The position numbers and the translations under genes are program-made. This document shows, piece by piece, positions 9,318-18,831 of a DNA stretch of 64,000 nucleotides (positions are counted from its first letter, which is position 1; the number at the start of each line of letters is the position of its first letter). The notes beneath the pieces are model-generated. The model was not told where the DNA came from. It searched no databases and was given only the letters and a program-made list of their open reading frames with translations. The DNA comes from Chitinophaga sancti (lineage in GTDB: Bacteria; Bacteroidota; Bacteroidia; Chitinophagales; Chitinophagaceae), in contig NZ_CP139972.1 of assembly GCF_034424315.1 (NCBI RefSeq), positions 5,146,001 through 5,210,000 on the forward strand. The letters are read 5' to 3'.

Positions 9318-10268
9318 TTATGGTGTAGGGGGCTTTTTTTCTGCTGCGGCCAGATTGGTTTCCAGCTCCACAGGCACTTCTTTGTAGTAAACGGCGTAAT
9401 CATTGGGCCTGATCTGCTCCCCATGGTACTGGACGTGGACCTGGGTAAACTCTGCCCCAAAGTAGAGGATGATGGCTGAGTAGTAGACCCAGAGCAGGAT
9501 GATCACAATACTGCCGGCGGCGCCGTAGGTAGTGCCCACCTTGCTGGCACCCAGGTAGAAGCCGATAGCGAATTTCCCGACCATGAAGAGAACGGCCGTG
9601 GTCATAGCTCCTACGATCACGTGTTTCCACTTGACCCTGGCATCAGGAAGTACCTTAAATATGATAGCAAACAGGAGGGAGATAATGGTAAAAGTAAGGA
9701 CCAGGTTGATCACATAGACCAATACCACCGTCACTTCGGGGAGTAATCTGGCCAGTTGGGTGCTGAATAATTCGATCAGGCCGTTCAATGCCAGGGATAC
9801 CAGGAGGATAAATCCTAAGGAGATCACCATGGAAAAGGAGAGGAGACGGTTAATCACTATTTTGAGTATGCCATTTTTAGGTTTGGCTTTCAACTGCCAG
9901 ATAAAGTTGATAGAATCCTGGATTTCTCCAAATACACCGGTGGCACCGAAGATCAGGGTTACGATACCGCCCACGGTGGCCCAGGTAGAGTCTCCGGAGA
10001 GGGCGGCGTTTTTGATCATCTGCTGGATCTGGAGGGCGGCATCATTGCCAACAAATGAATTGATCTGTCCGTAAATGCTGCCTTCGATTGCGTCCTTGCC
10101 CAGGAATACTTCGCATAGCGTGATGATCACGATGAGCATGGGGGCAATGGAGAAAATCGTGTAGTAAGATAAGGCAGCACTCAGCTTGAGTACCTTGTCG
10201 TCCATGAAATCGCTGAAGGTTTGCTTCAGGATTTTCCAGTATTTCTTAAAAAATCCGGGTTTCTGCAT
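9318..10268 (-). CDS. YihY/BrkB-family inner membrane protein
   Basis: 316 residues. The N-terminal FSDFMDDKVLKLSAALSYYTIFSIAPMLIVI block is typical of YihY/BrkB, followed by about five more hydrophobic segments (e.g. LLSFSMVISLGFILLVSLAL, VVLVYVINLVLTFTIISLLF) and the conserved tail YGAAGSIVIILLWVYYSAIILYFGAEFT. Once called ribonuclease BN, members are now regarded as membrane proteins of uncertain, possibly transport, function. The last 40 residues are charged and likely cytoplasmic. Confidence 0.88.
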   Translation of the reverse strand: MQKPGFFKKYWKILKQTFSDFMDDKVLKLSAALSYYTIFSIAPMLIVIITLCEVFLGKDAIEGSIYGQINSFVGNDAALQIQQMIKNAALSGDSTWATVGGIVTLIFGATGVFGEIQDSINFIWQLKAKPKNGILKIVINRLLSFSMVISLGFILLVSLALNGLIELFSTQLARLLPEVTVVLVYVINLVLTFTIISLLFAIIFKVLPDARVKWKHVIVGAMTTAVLFMVGKFAIGFYLGASKVGTTYGAAGSIVIILLWVYYSAIILYFGAEFTQVHVQYHGEQIRPNDYAVYYKEVPVELETNLAAAEKKPPTP

Positions 10269-10311
10269 ATTGATGATTTAACAAAAAACCTGCCTGTGTG
10301 TGATCAGGGGT

Positions 10312-10638
10312 TTAGTGTAATTTCTCATTTTCCTTGTGCCGGTTGGCATCGCGGATATTTTTCTTTTCGAAATTCTTTTGGAGGGCGGTGGTCATGTCGA
10401 TACCGGTTTGGTTGGCGATGGTGAGGAGCACCCACATAACATCTGCCAGCTCATCGGCGAGGTCTTTTTGCAGGTCGGATGCTTTGGAGGATTGGTCGCC
10501 GTATTTGCGGGCCATGATGCGGGCTACTTCGCCGACTTCTTCGGTGAGAATAGCCATGTTAGTGAGTTCGCTGAAATAACGGACACCTACGGTGTTGATC
10601 CAGTGGTCGATCTGGTCCTGTGCTTCTTTGATTGTCAT
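10312..10638 (-). CDS. MazG-like nucleotide pyrophosphohydrolase
   Basis: 108 residues, all-alpha MazG/dUTPase-like fold. The metal-binding pattern is present: LTEEVGEVARIM (ExxE) near residue 30 and ADELADVMW (ExxD) near 64. Such enzymes hydrolyse NTPs or dNTPs to the monophosphate, usually as house-cleaning of damaged nucleotides; the exact substrate cannot be read here. It is followed downstream by brkB and preceded by dtd, another proofreading enzyme, all on the minus strand. Confidence 0.88.
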   Translation of the reverse strand: MTIKEAQDQIDHWINTVGVRYFSELTNMAILTEEVGEVARIMARKYGDQSSKASDLQKDLADELADVMWVLLTIANQTGIDMTTALQKNFEKKNIRDANRHKENEKLH

Positions 10639-10681
10639 AATGTTTTGGAGTTTTTTGTTGCCCGAATTTAATTAGCGGGGC

Positions 10682-10700
10682 TGCAGCCGGCCTTTAAAGG
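10682..10700. repeat. Intergenic TGCRRCCGGC motif, copy 1
   Basis: TGCAGCCGGCCTTTAAAGG lies between the mazG-like gene and dtd. The same core (TGC, two purines, CCGGC) recurs at 31830, 33200 and 44850, always between genes. Confidence 0.4.
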
Positions 10701-10741
10701 AATGCTCTTCCTGCACCGGCTTTTTGAAAGAATACGATTCT

Positions 10742-11194
10742 CTATTCTTTGATCTTTGTATCAATCAATATTGTAACGGGTCCATCATTCAACAGGTCCA
10801 CTTTCATGTCAGCTCCGAAGATGCCGGTAGCTACCGGCTTCCCGAGATCCTGGCTCAGCTGCTGTATCATCTGCTCATACAATGGGATCGCTATATCCGG
10901 CTTACTGGCGCGGATGTAGGAGGGACGATTTCCTTTTTTTGTTGCTGCGAACAAAGTGAACTGGCTTACTAATAGTATGCCACCATCTACATCTTTTACG
11001 GATAAGTTCATTACACCTTCTGCATCCCCAAACACCCGCAGGTTGACGAGTTTATTACTCAACCATGTAATGTCTTCAGCATGATCTGCATCCTCTATTC
11101 CTAACAGTACCAGCAAACCCGTTTGTATACTGCCCGTGACTTGTGTATCTACGGTCACGGAGGCCCGGGTTACCCGTTGTATAACTGCGCGCAT
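10742..11194 (-). CDS. dtd: D-aminoacyl-tRNA deacylase
   Basis: 150 residues, the standard length of DTD. The two cross-subunit active-site motifs are visible: SQFTLFA near residue 77 and NDGPVTIL near 137 (the Gly-cisPro type motif region). The enzyme removes D-amino acids, and glycine mischarged on tRNA-Ala, from tRNA in the cytoplasm. Its start MRAVIQRVTRASVTV is diagnostic. It lies 15 bp downstream of the stop of the membrane protein gene at 11210-12490 and may be co-transcribed with it. Confidence 0.96.
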   Translation of the reverse strand: MRAVIQRVTRASVTVDTQVTGSIQTGLLVLLGIEDADHAEDITWLSNKLVNLRVFGDAEGVMNLSVKDVDGGILLVSQFTLFAATKKGNRPSYIRASKPDIAIPLYEQMIQQLSQDLGKPVATGIFGADMKVDLLNDGPVTILIDTKIKE

Positions 11195-11209
11195 ATTGTA
11201 ATTGTTTAT

Positions 11210-12490
11210 TTACTCCCTGTCGGAAATTTCCATAATATCTTCTGCTTCCAGTTCAGGATAGAATGTCTCAATCAGGAAATAATAATACAGGTATATCAGT
11301 GCAAGATAAAATATAAAGTAATCATTGAAAGCATAAGCTACCGTCAAGATATTCAATATCACCACGATGTATACGAAAGTCTTACTGGCATTAAGTTTCA
11401 GGTATGCACCAATTTTGAGCAGGTATAATACTGCCAGGATACTGATTGCTACGAGCCGCAAACCTGTTGGTACAAAGAGCATGGTATAAATATTATAAGC
11501 CGTGATAACGAGGCCTATTACAATCATCGCCTTACGTGCATATTCACGCTTTGCCTGCAGGTAGCTCGCTGCATTTTTCTTGTGTGTTTCTCTCTTTTCG
11601 GGAGCAAAGAAACAGGTGATGGCGGCGATAATATTCACTACGGGCAGTAAATGCAGCAAGAGCATCCATGGGCTGTAATGACCAATGGTCAAGGCTCTGC
11701 CAGTGATCACATTGCGCAGCATCAATGCGCCAACATACAGGAAAAATACAGATGCGATCATAAAGAGAATACTCATCGGCGTAGATTCCTGCGGCATCTG
11801 TTGTCCTTCGAAAAGCATGCGTACGCGGGTACTCAGGTCACCAATACAACCCATGTAGGTGAAGAACAACATCATCCACATAAAGAGATATTCCCACCTG
11901 GTATATACCTGTACTTTAGAAGGCAGGCGCTCTGTGAAATGCCGCAGGCGATAACCATTTTCTACCAGGAACAGGATCACATAATAGCATACAATTTTCA
12001 TGTATAGCAGGATCAATGAAGAAGCAAGGGCAAGGCCTTCTTTCATCAAAGTGCCTGTGAATAGATAGTTACTGCTGAAAGGGTTGCCCGTCTTTGGCAA
12101 CAAATAAAATATAGCCGTCGCCAGTAGGCCGGCAGAGAATTTATTTTCTATCCCCATCAGGTGATAATGCGTTGTGATCGCAACGAGAAATGCTGCAAAC
12201 AGGTTGAGATGAGACAACGCTCCTGATGCATCCGGGTTACCATCCGGCAAATGATTCATCAGCACATGTTGCAGGGAAAAGGCGATGCCCGATACCAGTA
12301 CCATGATGAGAAAGTCTTTCCAGCGCCGGTTGACGGCGAATTCCCAGCTTAAGAGACCTGTAATCGTAAGTGTGTTAACTATATAACCCGGTGCCTGTGG
12401 AATAAAGAGCAGCAGCCATGCAAGGATCGCCATGATCCAGCCAGATTTTAGAACGCGGAGTTGAGCAGGGTTGAAGAATGTCATAGTCAA
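11210..12490 (-). CDS. Polytopic membrane protein of unknown function
   Basis: 426 residues with roughly ten hydrophobic segments spread along its length, e.g. IMAILAWLLLFIPQAPGYIV, LNLFAAFLVAITT, YVILFLVENGY, LFMWMMLFFTYMGCIG and a final cluster (FVYIVVILNILTVAYAF, FIFYLALIYLYYYFLI). A charged, Lys/Arg-rich cytoplasmic loop (EKRETHKKNAASYLQAKREYARK) precedes the last segments, and an acidic tail (ELEAEDIMEISDRE) ends the protein. No family is recognised. Its stop is 15 bp from the dtd start on the same strand. The upstream region is shared with divergent arfB. Confidence 0.7.
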   Translation of the reverse strand: MTMTFFNPAQLRVLKSGWIMAILAWLLLFIPQAPGYIVNTLTITGLLSWEFAVNRRWKDFLIMVLVSGIAFSLQHVLMNHLPDGNPDASGALSHLNLFAAFLVAITTHYHLMGIENKFSAGLLATAIFYLLPKTGNPFSSNYLFTGTLMKEGLALASSLILLYMKIVCYYVILFLVENGYRLRHFTERLPSKVQVYTRWEYLFMWMMLFFTYMGCIGDLSTRVRMLFEGQQMPQESTPMSILFMIASVFFLYVGALMLRNVITGRALTIGHYSPWMLLLHLLPVVNIIAAITCFFAPEKRETHKKNAASYLQAKREYARKAMIVIGLVITAYNIYTMLFVPTGLRLVAISILAVLYLLKIGAYLKLNASKTFVYIVVILNILTVAYAFNDYFIFYLALIYLYYYFLIETFYPELEAEDIMEISDRE

Positions 12491-12601
12491 GGGTTTAGGT
12501 GAATTCTTATGGATCGGTGCCGTTGGTGCCTTCTATAAGAATTCTAATAATTGTACCTTTATTAAGTTACAATAAACAGTTATAAAGAAAAGTTAATTTA
12601 A

Positions 12602-13000
12602 ATGAACCTCGATCTCACGCCGGAGATTACCTTTCAAACTGCACGTAGCGGAGGTAAGGGCGGACAAAATGTGAACAAGGTAGAAACCATGGTAGAGGGG
12701 TACTTCGATATCGCAGCATCCCAATTGTTGACCCCAGAACAGAAAACCCTTGTATTAGAGAAATTAGCCCACCGCCTCACGAGTGAAGGCCTGCTCCAGG
12801 TCAAATCCCAGGAAGAGCGGAGCCAACTGGGCAACAAGCAGCTGGTCATTAAAAAAATGAACGGGCTGGTGCAGCAAGCGATGATCCGGCCTAAAAAGCG
12901 TGTGGCCACCAAACCTTCCAGGGCTGCTAAGGAAAAGCGGCTAAATCTGAAGAAAAAACAGTCTGACAAAAAACAGCTTCGCCGGAAAGGGCTGGAATAA
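12602..13000 (+). CDS. arfB: Peptidyl-tRNA hydrolase ArfB (ribosome rescue)
   Basis: 132 residues, normal for ArfB/YaeJ. The release-factor GGQ motif is at residues 20-22 (SGGKGGQNVNKV), and a strongly basic C-terminal tail (from KKRVATKPSRAAKEKR on) would insert into the mRNA channel of stalled ribosomes. The length and tail separate it from RF1/RF2. ArfB frees ribosomes stalled on truncated mRNA. The flippase gene follows after 25 bp and could be co-transcribed. Confidence 0.95.
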   Translation: MNLDLTPEITFQTARSGGKGGQNVNKVETMVEGYFDIAASQLLTPEQKTLVLEKLAHRLTSEGLLQVKSQEERSQLGNKQLVIKKMNGLVQQAMIRPKKRVATKPSRAAKEKRLNLKKKQSDKKQLRRKGLE

Positions 13001-13025
13001 TTAATTTTGGTAAAAATACAGGGCA

Positions 13026-14546
13026 TTGAGTAGTATTAAATCACTGGCAGGACAGACCATCTATTACGGCTTTAGTAACATCGCAAGCAAATTGCTGACT
13101 TACTTTCTGACCCCCCTCTACCTGGAGGTAATGACCCAGGCTACCTATGGGGAAATGTCTACAGTTTATGCCTATATCCCGTTCATGAACATTATTCTCA
13201 CGTATGGGATGGAGACGGCCTTCTTCCGTTTTGCGAAACAGGAGAACAGGCAGCAGGTTTTAAGCACCTCTATGTTATCCCTGGTTTTTACCACGCTTAG
13301 TTTTACCATACTGTTGTTATTGCTACGGGGAACGGTCATCAATTCCTACCTGGGTACCCTGGGGGGCCTGAAAGGACATCCCATGGCTTATACATGGGTG
13401 GTGCTGATTATGGCCTTTGATGCGATCACGGCGATTCCTTTTGCACAGTTGCGACTGGAGAACAGGCCTGTCAAATATGCCATGATCCGCCTGTCGGGTA
13501 TACTGACCACTATTTTATTTAATATTTTCTTCCTGGTTGTGCTGCCTAAATTTTCTCCGGGCATGGTGAATAGCGGCAATCAGCTCAGTTTCATTTACCT
13601 GAGCAATATGCTGGGCAGTGGGGTTACCTTATTGCTATTCCTGCCACAGCTGTTGAAGATAAAGTTTGATTTTGATTTTAGTCTCTGGAAGAAAATACTC
13701 AATTACTCGCTGCCACTGGTCATCTTTGGGATGGCCGGGATGGTGAATGAGACTTTTGACAGGGCCTGGTTCCTGCCGGAGTACCTGCCGGGGCATAATA
13801 TGGAATTGAAGAAGGAGCTGATCGGGATTTATGCGGCGAATTATAAACTGGCTATCCTGATCACGATGTTCATACAAGCTTTCAAGTTAGGTGCAGAGCC
13901 TTTCTTTTTTAAGCAGGCAGAGGGGAAGGATCCACAGAAGATGTATGCGAGGATTATGAAATTGTTTGTGATCCTGTTGTGTTTTATGTTCTTATTCGTG
14001 AGCCTTTATCTGAATATATGGAAGATCTTCCTGCGTAGACCGGTGTATTATCCGGGGATGAAGATTGTACCGGTGTTGTTGCTGGGCAATATGTTCCTGG
14101 GAATTTATTATAACCTGACGATCTGGTTTAAGTTGACAGATAAGACGAAGAGCGGGGCGATGATTACCCTTATTACGGCGGCGGTAACGTTCTTCTTTAA
14201 CTGGTGGTGGATACCGATCTTCGGGTATTTTGGTGCGGCGCTGGCGACAATGGTGTGTTACTTTATCCAGATGGCGATCTGTTATGTGTGGGGGCAGAAG
14301 CATTATCCGGTTCCTTATCATCTGCCGAAGATTATTACTTATATAGGAAGTGCGGTATTGGTGTATTACCTGTTTGATCTGCTGAACAGGACAATTTTGT
14401 CTCCGGGTGATGTGTATGCGGCAAAGCCGGGGAATTTGCTGGTAGCGACAGTGTTGTTCCTGGGGTATGTATGGTTCTTGCTGAAGATGGAAAAGAGGGA
14501 GTTTGGAAGGTTGCCGGTGGTAGGGAAGTATATTGCGAAATTATAA
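13026..14546 (+). CDS. Wzx-like polysaccharide flippase / MATE-superfamily membrane protein
   Basis: 506 residues with about 12-14 transmembrane segments and the typical N-terminus LAGQTIYYGFSNIASKLLTYFLTPLYL of the polysaccharide transporter family. It most likely moves a lipid-linked glycan across the inner membrane. The start is a TTG at 13026, since no in-frame ATG precedes the conserved N-terminus. No glycosyltransferases are adjacent, so the cargo is unknown. Terminated by a hairpin directly after the stop. Confidence 0.85.
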   Translation: MSSIKSLAGQTIYYGFSNIASKLLTYFLTPLYLEVMTQATYGEMSTVYAYIPFMNIILTYGMETAFFRFAKQENRQQVLSTSMLSLVFTTLSFTILLLLLRGTVINSYLGTLGGLKGHPMAYTWVVLIMAFDAITAIPFAQLRLENRPVKYAMIRLSGILTTILFNIFFLVVLPKFSPGMVNSGNQLSFIYLSNMLGSGVTLLLFLPQLLKIKFDFDFSLWKKILNYSLPLVIFGMAGMVNETFDRAWFLPEYLPGHNMELKKELIGIYAANYKLAILITMFIQAFKLGAEPFFFKQAEGKDPQKMYARIMKLFVILLCFMFLFVSLYLNIWKIFLRRPVYYPGMKIVPVLLLGNMFLGIYYNLTIWFKLTDKTKSGAMITLITAAVTFFFNWWWIPIFGYFGAALATMVCYFIQMAICYVWGQKHYPVPYHLPKIITYIGSAVLVYYLFDLLNRTILSPGDVYAAKPGNLLVATVLFLGYVWFLLKMEKREFGRLPVVGKYIAKL

Positions 14547-14550
14547 GCAT

Positions 14551-14587
14551 AAAGAAATGGCCAGTGCTCCGCACTGGCCATTTCTTT
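14551..14587. terminator. Terminator after the flippase gene
   Basis: 17-bp perfect arms (14551-14567 and 14571-14587) with a 3-nt loop and A/T-rich ends, usable from both strands. Confidence 0.85.
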
Positions 14588-14591
14588 TGCG

Positions 14592-14636
14592 CGCTGGGAT
14601 TTCAGGAAAGGCCCTGCTTTTCCTGAAATCCCAGCG
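14592..14636. repeat. Second hairpin before the MBL gene stop
   Basis: 18-bp perfect arms (14592-14609 and 14619-14636) and a 9-nt loop containing the sequence GCCCTGC. It is directly next to the previous terminator and 3 nt from the convergent gene's stop. Confidence 0.7.
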
Positions 14637-14639
14637 ATT

Positions 14640-15275
14640 TTATAAGAACGGGTTATGTTGCTTTTCGTAACCGATTGTCGTCTCTTTTCCATGGCCGGGC
14701 CAAACGCTCACTTCATCCGGCAATACGAACAATTTTGTCTCTATGCTGTTAAGTAATGTTTGATGATCACCACCAGGCAGGTCTGTACGGCCTATGCTCT
14801 GGAAAAAGAGCACATCACCTCCAATCACAAACTGCTGCTTCGCACAGTAAAAACATACGCTTCCGGGAGAATGTCCAGGCGTCAACAGCACTTCCAGCTC
14901 ATTATCCCCAAACTGTATTTTTTCGCCATCTTCCATAAAACGAACAGGGGCGGGAGATGCCTCAAACGGCACACCATACATCTGCCCCAGTTCCGGTGAA
15001 CGCTCCAGCACCATTGCATCCAGCTGGTGGATCTCCAGGCCTACACTGTATGTATCTGCTACGAGTTTGTTACCAAAAATATGATCCAGGTGACAATGCG
15101 TATTTAGCAGCCGGGTAACTTTTAATCCCTCTTTTTCGATATATGATAATAATTCTTTCCGTTCCGACTCAAAATAACAGCCCGGGTCTATAATTATACA
15201 TTCCTTTTTTTCGTTTAAGAGCAAATAGGTATTTTCCTGAAACGGATTAAAGGTGAAATGTTTGATTTCAAGCAT
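14640..15275 (-). CDS. MBL-fold metallo-hydrolase (glyoxalase II-like)
   Basis: 211 residues. The metal site is complete: THCHLDH near residue 60, GHSPGSVCFY, GGDVLFFQSIGRTDLPGGD and the final WPGHGKET. This compact form lacks the long C-terminal domain of true GloB and matches the YcbL-like subgroup, whose members are usually annotated as hydroxyacylglutathione hydrolase-like. The substrate is not determined by the sequence. Cytoplasmic. Divergent from the large outer-membrane protein gene at 15332 with 56 bp between them. Confidence 0.88.
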   Translation of the reverse strand: MLEIKHFTFNPFQENTYLLLNEKKECIIIDPGCYFESERKELLSYIEKEGLKVTRLLNTHCHLDHIFGNKLVADTYSVGLEIHQLDAMVLERSPELGQMYGVPFEASPAPVRFMEDGEKIQFGDNELEVLLTPGHSPGSVCFYCAKQQFVIGGDVLFFQSIGRTDLPGGDHQTLLNSIETKLFVLPDEVSVWPGHGKETTIGYEKQHNPFL

Positions 15276-15331
15276 TGTTACCGATTTTTGTTACTTTTAA
15301 TTAAGAACGCAATATTATCAATACTTTCTGT

Positions 15332-18300
15332 ATGAACAGACTTATTACCAGGTTATTATTTACCGGTACCCTATTACTTGGCCCGTTTCTCCTCATGGCG
15401 CAGACGAATAGCGTGGAATTTGGACAAAACCGCATACAGCATAAGAATTTTAAATGGCGTTATTATCAAACCAGCCATTTCAATACTTATTTCAGCCAAA
15501 ACGGTCTTGAGTTGGGAAAATACGTCGCTCAGGTTGCAGAAAAGGAATTACCCCAGCTGGAAGAGTTTATGGAGTTCACTTTTCGTCAGAAGGTGAATAT
15601 CGTTGTTTACAACTCCTTCGGGGAGATGAAACAATCCAATATAGGCATTGGCGTAGACTGGCAAAACACTGGTGGTGTTACCAAGCTGGTGGGTAATAAG
15701 CTGATTGTATATTTTGATGGTAATCATGAACACCTGCGTACCCTAATTCGTCAGGGTATTGCCCGTGTAATGCTCGAAAATCTCCTGTTCGGAGAAGATA
15801 TCGGGGAGTTCGCAGGCAACGCGGTATTGATCGACTTTCCAAAGTGGTACACAGATGGATTTATTGCATATGCTGCGGAAGACTGGAATACGACCCTCGA
15901 TGATCAGCTCAAGGATGCCATCCAGTCTAACAAGTATAAAGATTTCTACCAGTTTGCTTACGACAACCCCTTGCTGGCAGGCCACGCGTTCTGGTACTAT
16001 GTAGAAAGTAAATATGGTAAAGATGCTGTTCCTTACCTGATGTATATCTCCCGAATCAACAGAGGTCTGAAAAGAGGTTTTGAGCAGGTACTGAATACCA
16101 AACCCAAAGCTGCCCTGAAAGACTTCTTCGCATATAATACCAAGCGTTTTCAGGATGACAACCGCCGTCGCCGGCAATCGACCAAAGGCCGTACCATTGC
16201 CGTGAAAGAGCTGGGTAGGACCGATTACTTCCGTTTCCAGGCCAATCCTAAAAATGCCAGTTTTGCTGTCATTTCATATACCAAGGGTTTCTACAAGGTA
16301 CAGCTGCAGACAGGCGAAGATAATCCTACTACCCTGCTGAAAAACGGGGTGCGTATGATGTCGAACCAAATGGACCCTAACTACCCGCTGCTGGCATGGA
16401 ACCAGAAAGGTAACCGCCTCGCTATCGTATACGAATCAGAAGGGATGACCAAACTGATGGTATATGACATGATCACCAAAACAAGAATGAAGTATGACCT
16501 GAATAAATTTGACAGGGTGATCGATATGAAGTATTTCTTCGAATTCGACAACTCCCTTTTACTCTCTGCAGTGAAGAATGGTCATACCGATATCTACGTA
16601 TACAGCATTGCCAAGAATACCATCGAGCAAATCACCAATGATGTGTATGATGACCTGGATCCGTCTTTCGTGGCCTTCCCTGGTAAGAGCGGTATCATCT
16701 TCTCTTCTAACAGGCCTTCGCCTGCTGCTAAAGGTGGGGATACTACCCTGCCAGCCGGACACTACAACATCTTCCTGGTAGACAACTGGAACAAGAGTGC
16801 GGACAAGCAGATCACCCAGCTTTCTAACATGAAATACGGGGATGCACGCAACCCGCTTCAATATAATACCACGCACTTTACCTTTGTATCTGACGCTAAC
16901 GGTATCCGTAACCGTTATGCCGGTTTCTTCAGGACAGAAAGAGCAGGCGTTGACTCTCTCTTCTTTGTAGGTAATGAGATCCTGCACAATCCTGATCCGC
17001 TGGAACTGGATTCTGCCCTGCAGGAATATGGAACCAATGCACCTGATAGCGTGATGGCAGTATCTATTACCAAAGACTCTACTTATACTTTCCCACTGAG
17101 CAACTATTCTTATGGTATTAAGGAAACAAGAGGTGCCGGCGATCAGAGCGAGGTATCCCAGGTGATCCAGCAGTATGGCTATAAGATCCTGCAAAAGCTG
17201 AAAGTGGATACCATCTCACTGAAAAAGCGTAATGTGAGCGATCGCCCTACCGCTTACCGTGCTTATGTGATGCACCAGGATAGTATTAAATTAGGCCTGC
17301 CTACTTATCAGCAGGCGCCTAAGAAGGATACAGTGAAGCATAATGACTTCTTCCAGAGTGAATTCGCTAATGATCCAAAGGATACAAGCGTCAATACCCC
17401 TGCGGGTAACAACTCAATGGCTGATGTATCTGGCAATGGTACACCGATAAAAATACCGGTTGAGCCATTGCTGAAGAAAGCCAAGCTGCTGCCTTATAAA
17501 TGGAAATTTGCTTCTGATTACCTCATCCTGCAACTGGATAACTCGATCCTGGTGAACAAGTATCAGACCTTTACCGGTCAGCCCAGCGGTCCGATTCAAT
17601 TGACAGATCCGCTGAATGGTATGATCCGCCTGGGTGTGAGTGACCTGATGGAAGATATCAAGATCAACGGTGGTTTCCGTTTCCCATCTTCACTGGATGG
17701 TACTGAGTACTTCCTTTCTGCTTCTTATCTGAAAAAACGTTTTGACTATAAATTCACTTACTACCGTAAGGTGACGAAATATACCGGCATTGGTACGAAT
17801 AGTACAGGTACGGTCTTACTTGAGTTCCCTGCGAAACTGAAAACGAACATGTGGCAGGGAGAGATCAAATATCCGTTTGACGAAGCGAGAAGCATTCGCC
17901 TGCAGGTAGCGTATCGTGTAGATAAATTTGTGATTGCGGCCTCTGAAGAAAACTCACTGGTAGAACCTAACTACGTAGATAAAAATGTGCTGACCCGCCT
18001 GGAATATGTATATGATAATACCATTAATCCTGCCGTGAACATCTGGCATGGTACAAGGTATAAGATCTATGGTGAGGCAATATCAAAAATTGCGGGTAAT
18101 GTGAATAAGGCATTCAATGTTTCTGATCCTGCCAGCAAGGGCAGGTTTACATATAACATGGGGATCGATGCCCGTCACTATGAGTCTATCTACCGCAATT
18201 TTATCTGGGCCACCCGTTTCTCTGCTGACTTATCATGGGGTGACAGAAAGCTGCTGTATTATTTAGGTGGTACTGACAACTGGCTGATCCCTAAGATCAA

Positions 18301-18751
18301 TACACTGACGCCGGTAGCAACAAATGCAAGTTATGCATACCAGACACTGGCGACACCGCTGCGTGGTTATAAGCAGAATGCCAGGAATGGTAATAATGTG
18401 ATGGTGTTTAACTCCGAGTTGCGTTTGCCAGTGTTTGCGACATTCCTGCAAAGGCCGATTAACTCCGCTTTGTTAAGGAATTTCCAACTGGTACAGTTTA
18501 TTGACATTGGAACGGCGTGGAATGGTAAGCTGAGCTTTAAGGATGCGAATTATACTTATTATAATGGTAGTGATGGAACAGTGACGGTGAAGGTGAAGGA
18601 TGGTTTCCTGGGGCCGTTTGTGGCTGGATATGGATTTGGTGCGAGAACGACGATTGCGGGGTATTTCCTGAGGATAGATGCAGGATGGCCGGCTGTTGGG
18701 TTCTTTAGAGGGAAGCCGATCTGGTACTTCGGTATGGGGGTTGACTTCTAA
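15332..18751 (+). CDS. Outer-membrane protein: peptidase-MA-like N-domain, TolB-like propeller, C-terminal beta-barrel
   Basis: 1139 residues with a signal peptide (ending LLMAQ). Residues about 25-270 resemble the gluzincin-like 'peptidase MA' module, with KWYTDGFIAYAAEDWN and YGKDAVPYLMYISR. At the place of the zinc motif HExxH, however, the sequence is LIRQGIARVML (near 142), so catalysis is unlikely. A propeller-like middle (about 290-560) shows repeats such as YPLLAWNQKGNRLAIVYES and SGIIFSSNRPSP, like TolB or DPP-IV propellers. The last 400 residues have alternating strands, ending GMGVDF with a terminal aromatic, as in outer-membrane barrels. Function unknown. Seen widely in Bacteroidota as a 'TolB-like' hypothetical. 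Confidence 0.75.
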   Translation: MNRLITRLLFTGTLLLGPFLLMAQTNSVEFGQNRIQHKNFKWRYYQTSHFNTYFSQNGLELGKYVAQVAEKELPQLEEFMEFTFRQKVNIVVYNSFGEMKQSNIGIGVDWQNTGGVTKLVGNKLIVYFDGNHEHLRTLIRQGIARVMLENLLFGEDIGEFAGNAVLIDFPKWYTDGFIAYAAEDWNTTLDDQLKDAIQSNKYKDFYQFAYDNPLLAGHAFWYYVESKYGKDAVPYLMYISRINRGLKRGFEQVLNTKPKAALKDFFAYNTKRFQDDNRRRRQSTKGRTIAVKELGRTDYFRFQANPKNASFAVISYTKGFYKVQLQTGEDNPTTLLKNGVRMMSNQMDPNYPLLAWNQKGNRLAIVYESEGMTKLMVYDMITKTRMKYDLNKFDRVIDMKYFFEFDNSLLLSAVKNGHTDIYVYSIAKNTIEQITNDVYDDLDPSFVAFPGKSGIIFSSNRPSPAAKGGDTTLPAGHYNIFLVDNWNKSADKQITQLSNMKYGDARNPLQYNTTHFTFVSDANGIRNRYAGFFRTERAGVDSLFFVGNEILHNPDPLELDSALQEYGTNAPDSVMAVSITKDSTYTFPLSNYSYGIKETRGAGDQSEVSQVIQQYGYKILQKLKVDTISLKKRNVSDRPTAYRAYVMHQDSIKLGLPTYQQAPKKDTVKHNDFFQSEFANDPKDTSVNTPAGNNSMADVSGNGTPIKIPVEPLLKKAKLLPYKWKFASDYLILQLDNSILVNKYQTFTGQPSGPIQLTDPLNGMIRLGVSDLMEDIKINGGFRFPSSLDGTEYFLSASYLKKRFDYKFTYYRKVTKYTGIGTNSTGTVLLEFPAKLKTNMWQGEIKYPFDEARSIRLQVAYRVDKFVIAASEENSLVEPNYVDKNVLTRLEYVYDNTINPAVNIWHGTRYKIYGEAISKIAGNVNKAFNVSDPASKGRFTYNMGIDARHYESIYRNFIWATRFSADLSWGDRKLLYYLGGTDNWLIPKINTLTPVATNASYAYQTLATPLRGYKQNARNGNNVMVFNSELRLPVFATFLQRPINSALLRNFQLVQFIDIGTAWNGKLSFKDANYTYYNGSDGTVTVKVKDGFLGPFVAGYGFGARTTIAGYFLRIDAGWPAVGFFRGKPIWYFGMGVDF

Positions 18752-18773
18752 TCTTACTGATAATATTGCAAAT

Positions 18774-18806
18774 AAAAACGCTTTTGCCTTCGGCAAAAGC
18801 GTTTTT
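18774..18806. terminator. Terminator after the barrel protein gene
   Basis: 15-bp perfect arms (18774-18788 and 18792-18806) with a TTC loop, followed by a T-rich tract. The core CTTTTGCC-loop-GGCAAAAG recurs at 47621-47654 and, imperfectly, twice near 33.2 kb. Confidence 0.9.
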
Positions 18807-18831
18807 ATTTAGGCCCAGGCCAGTGGCTGCC

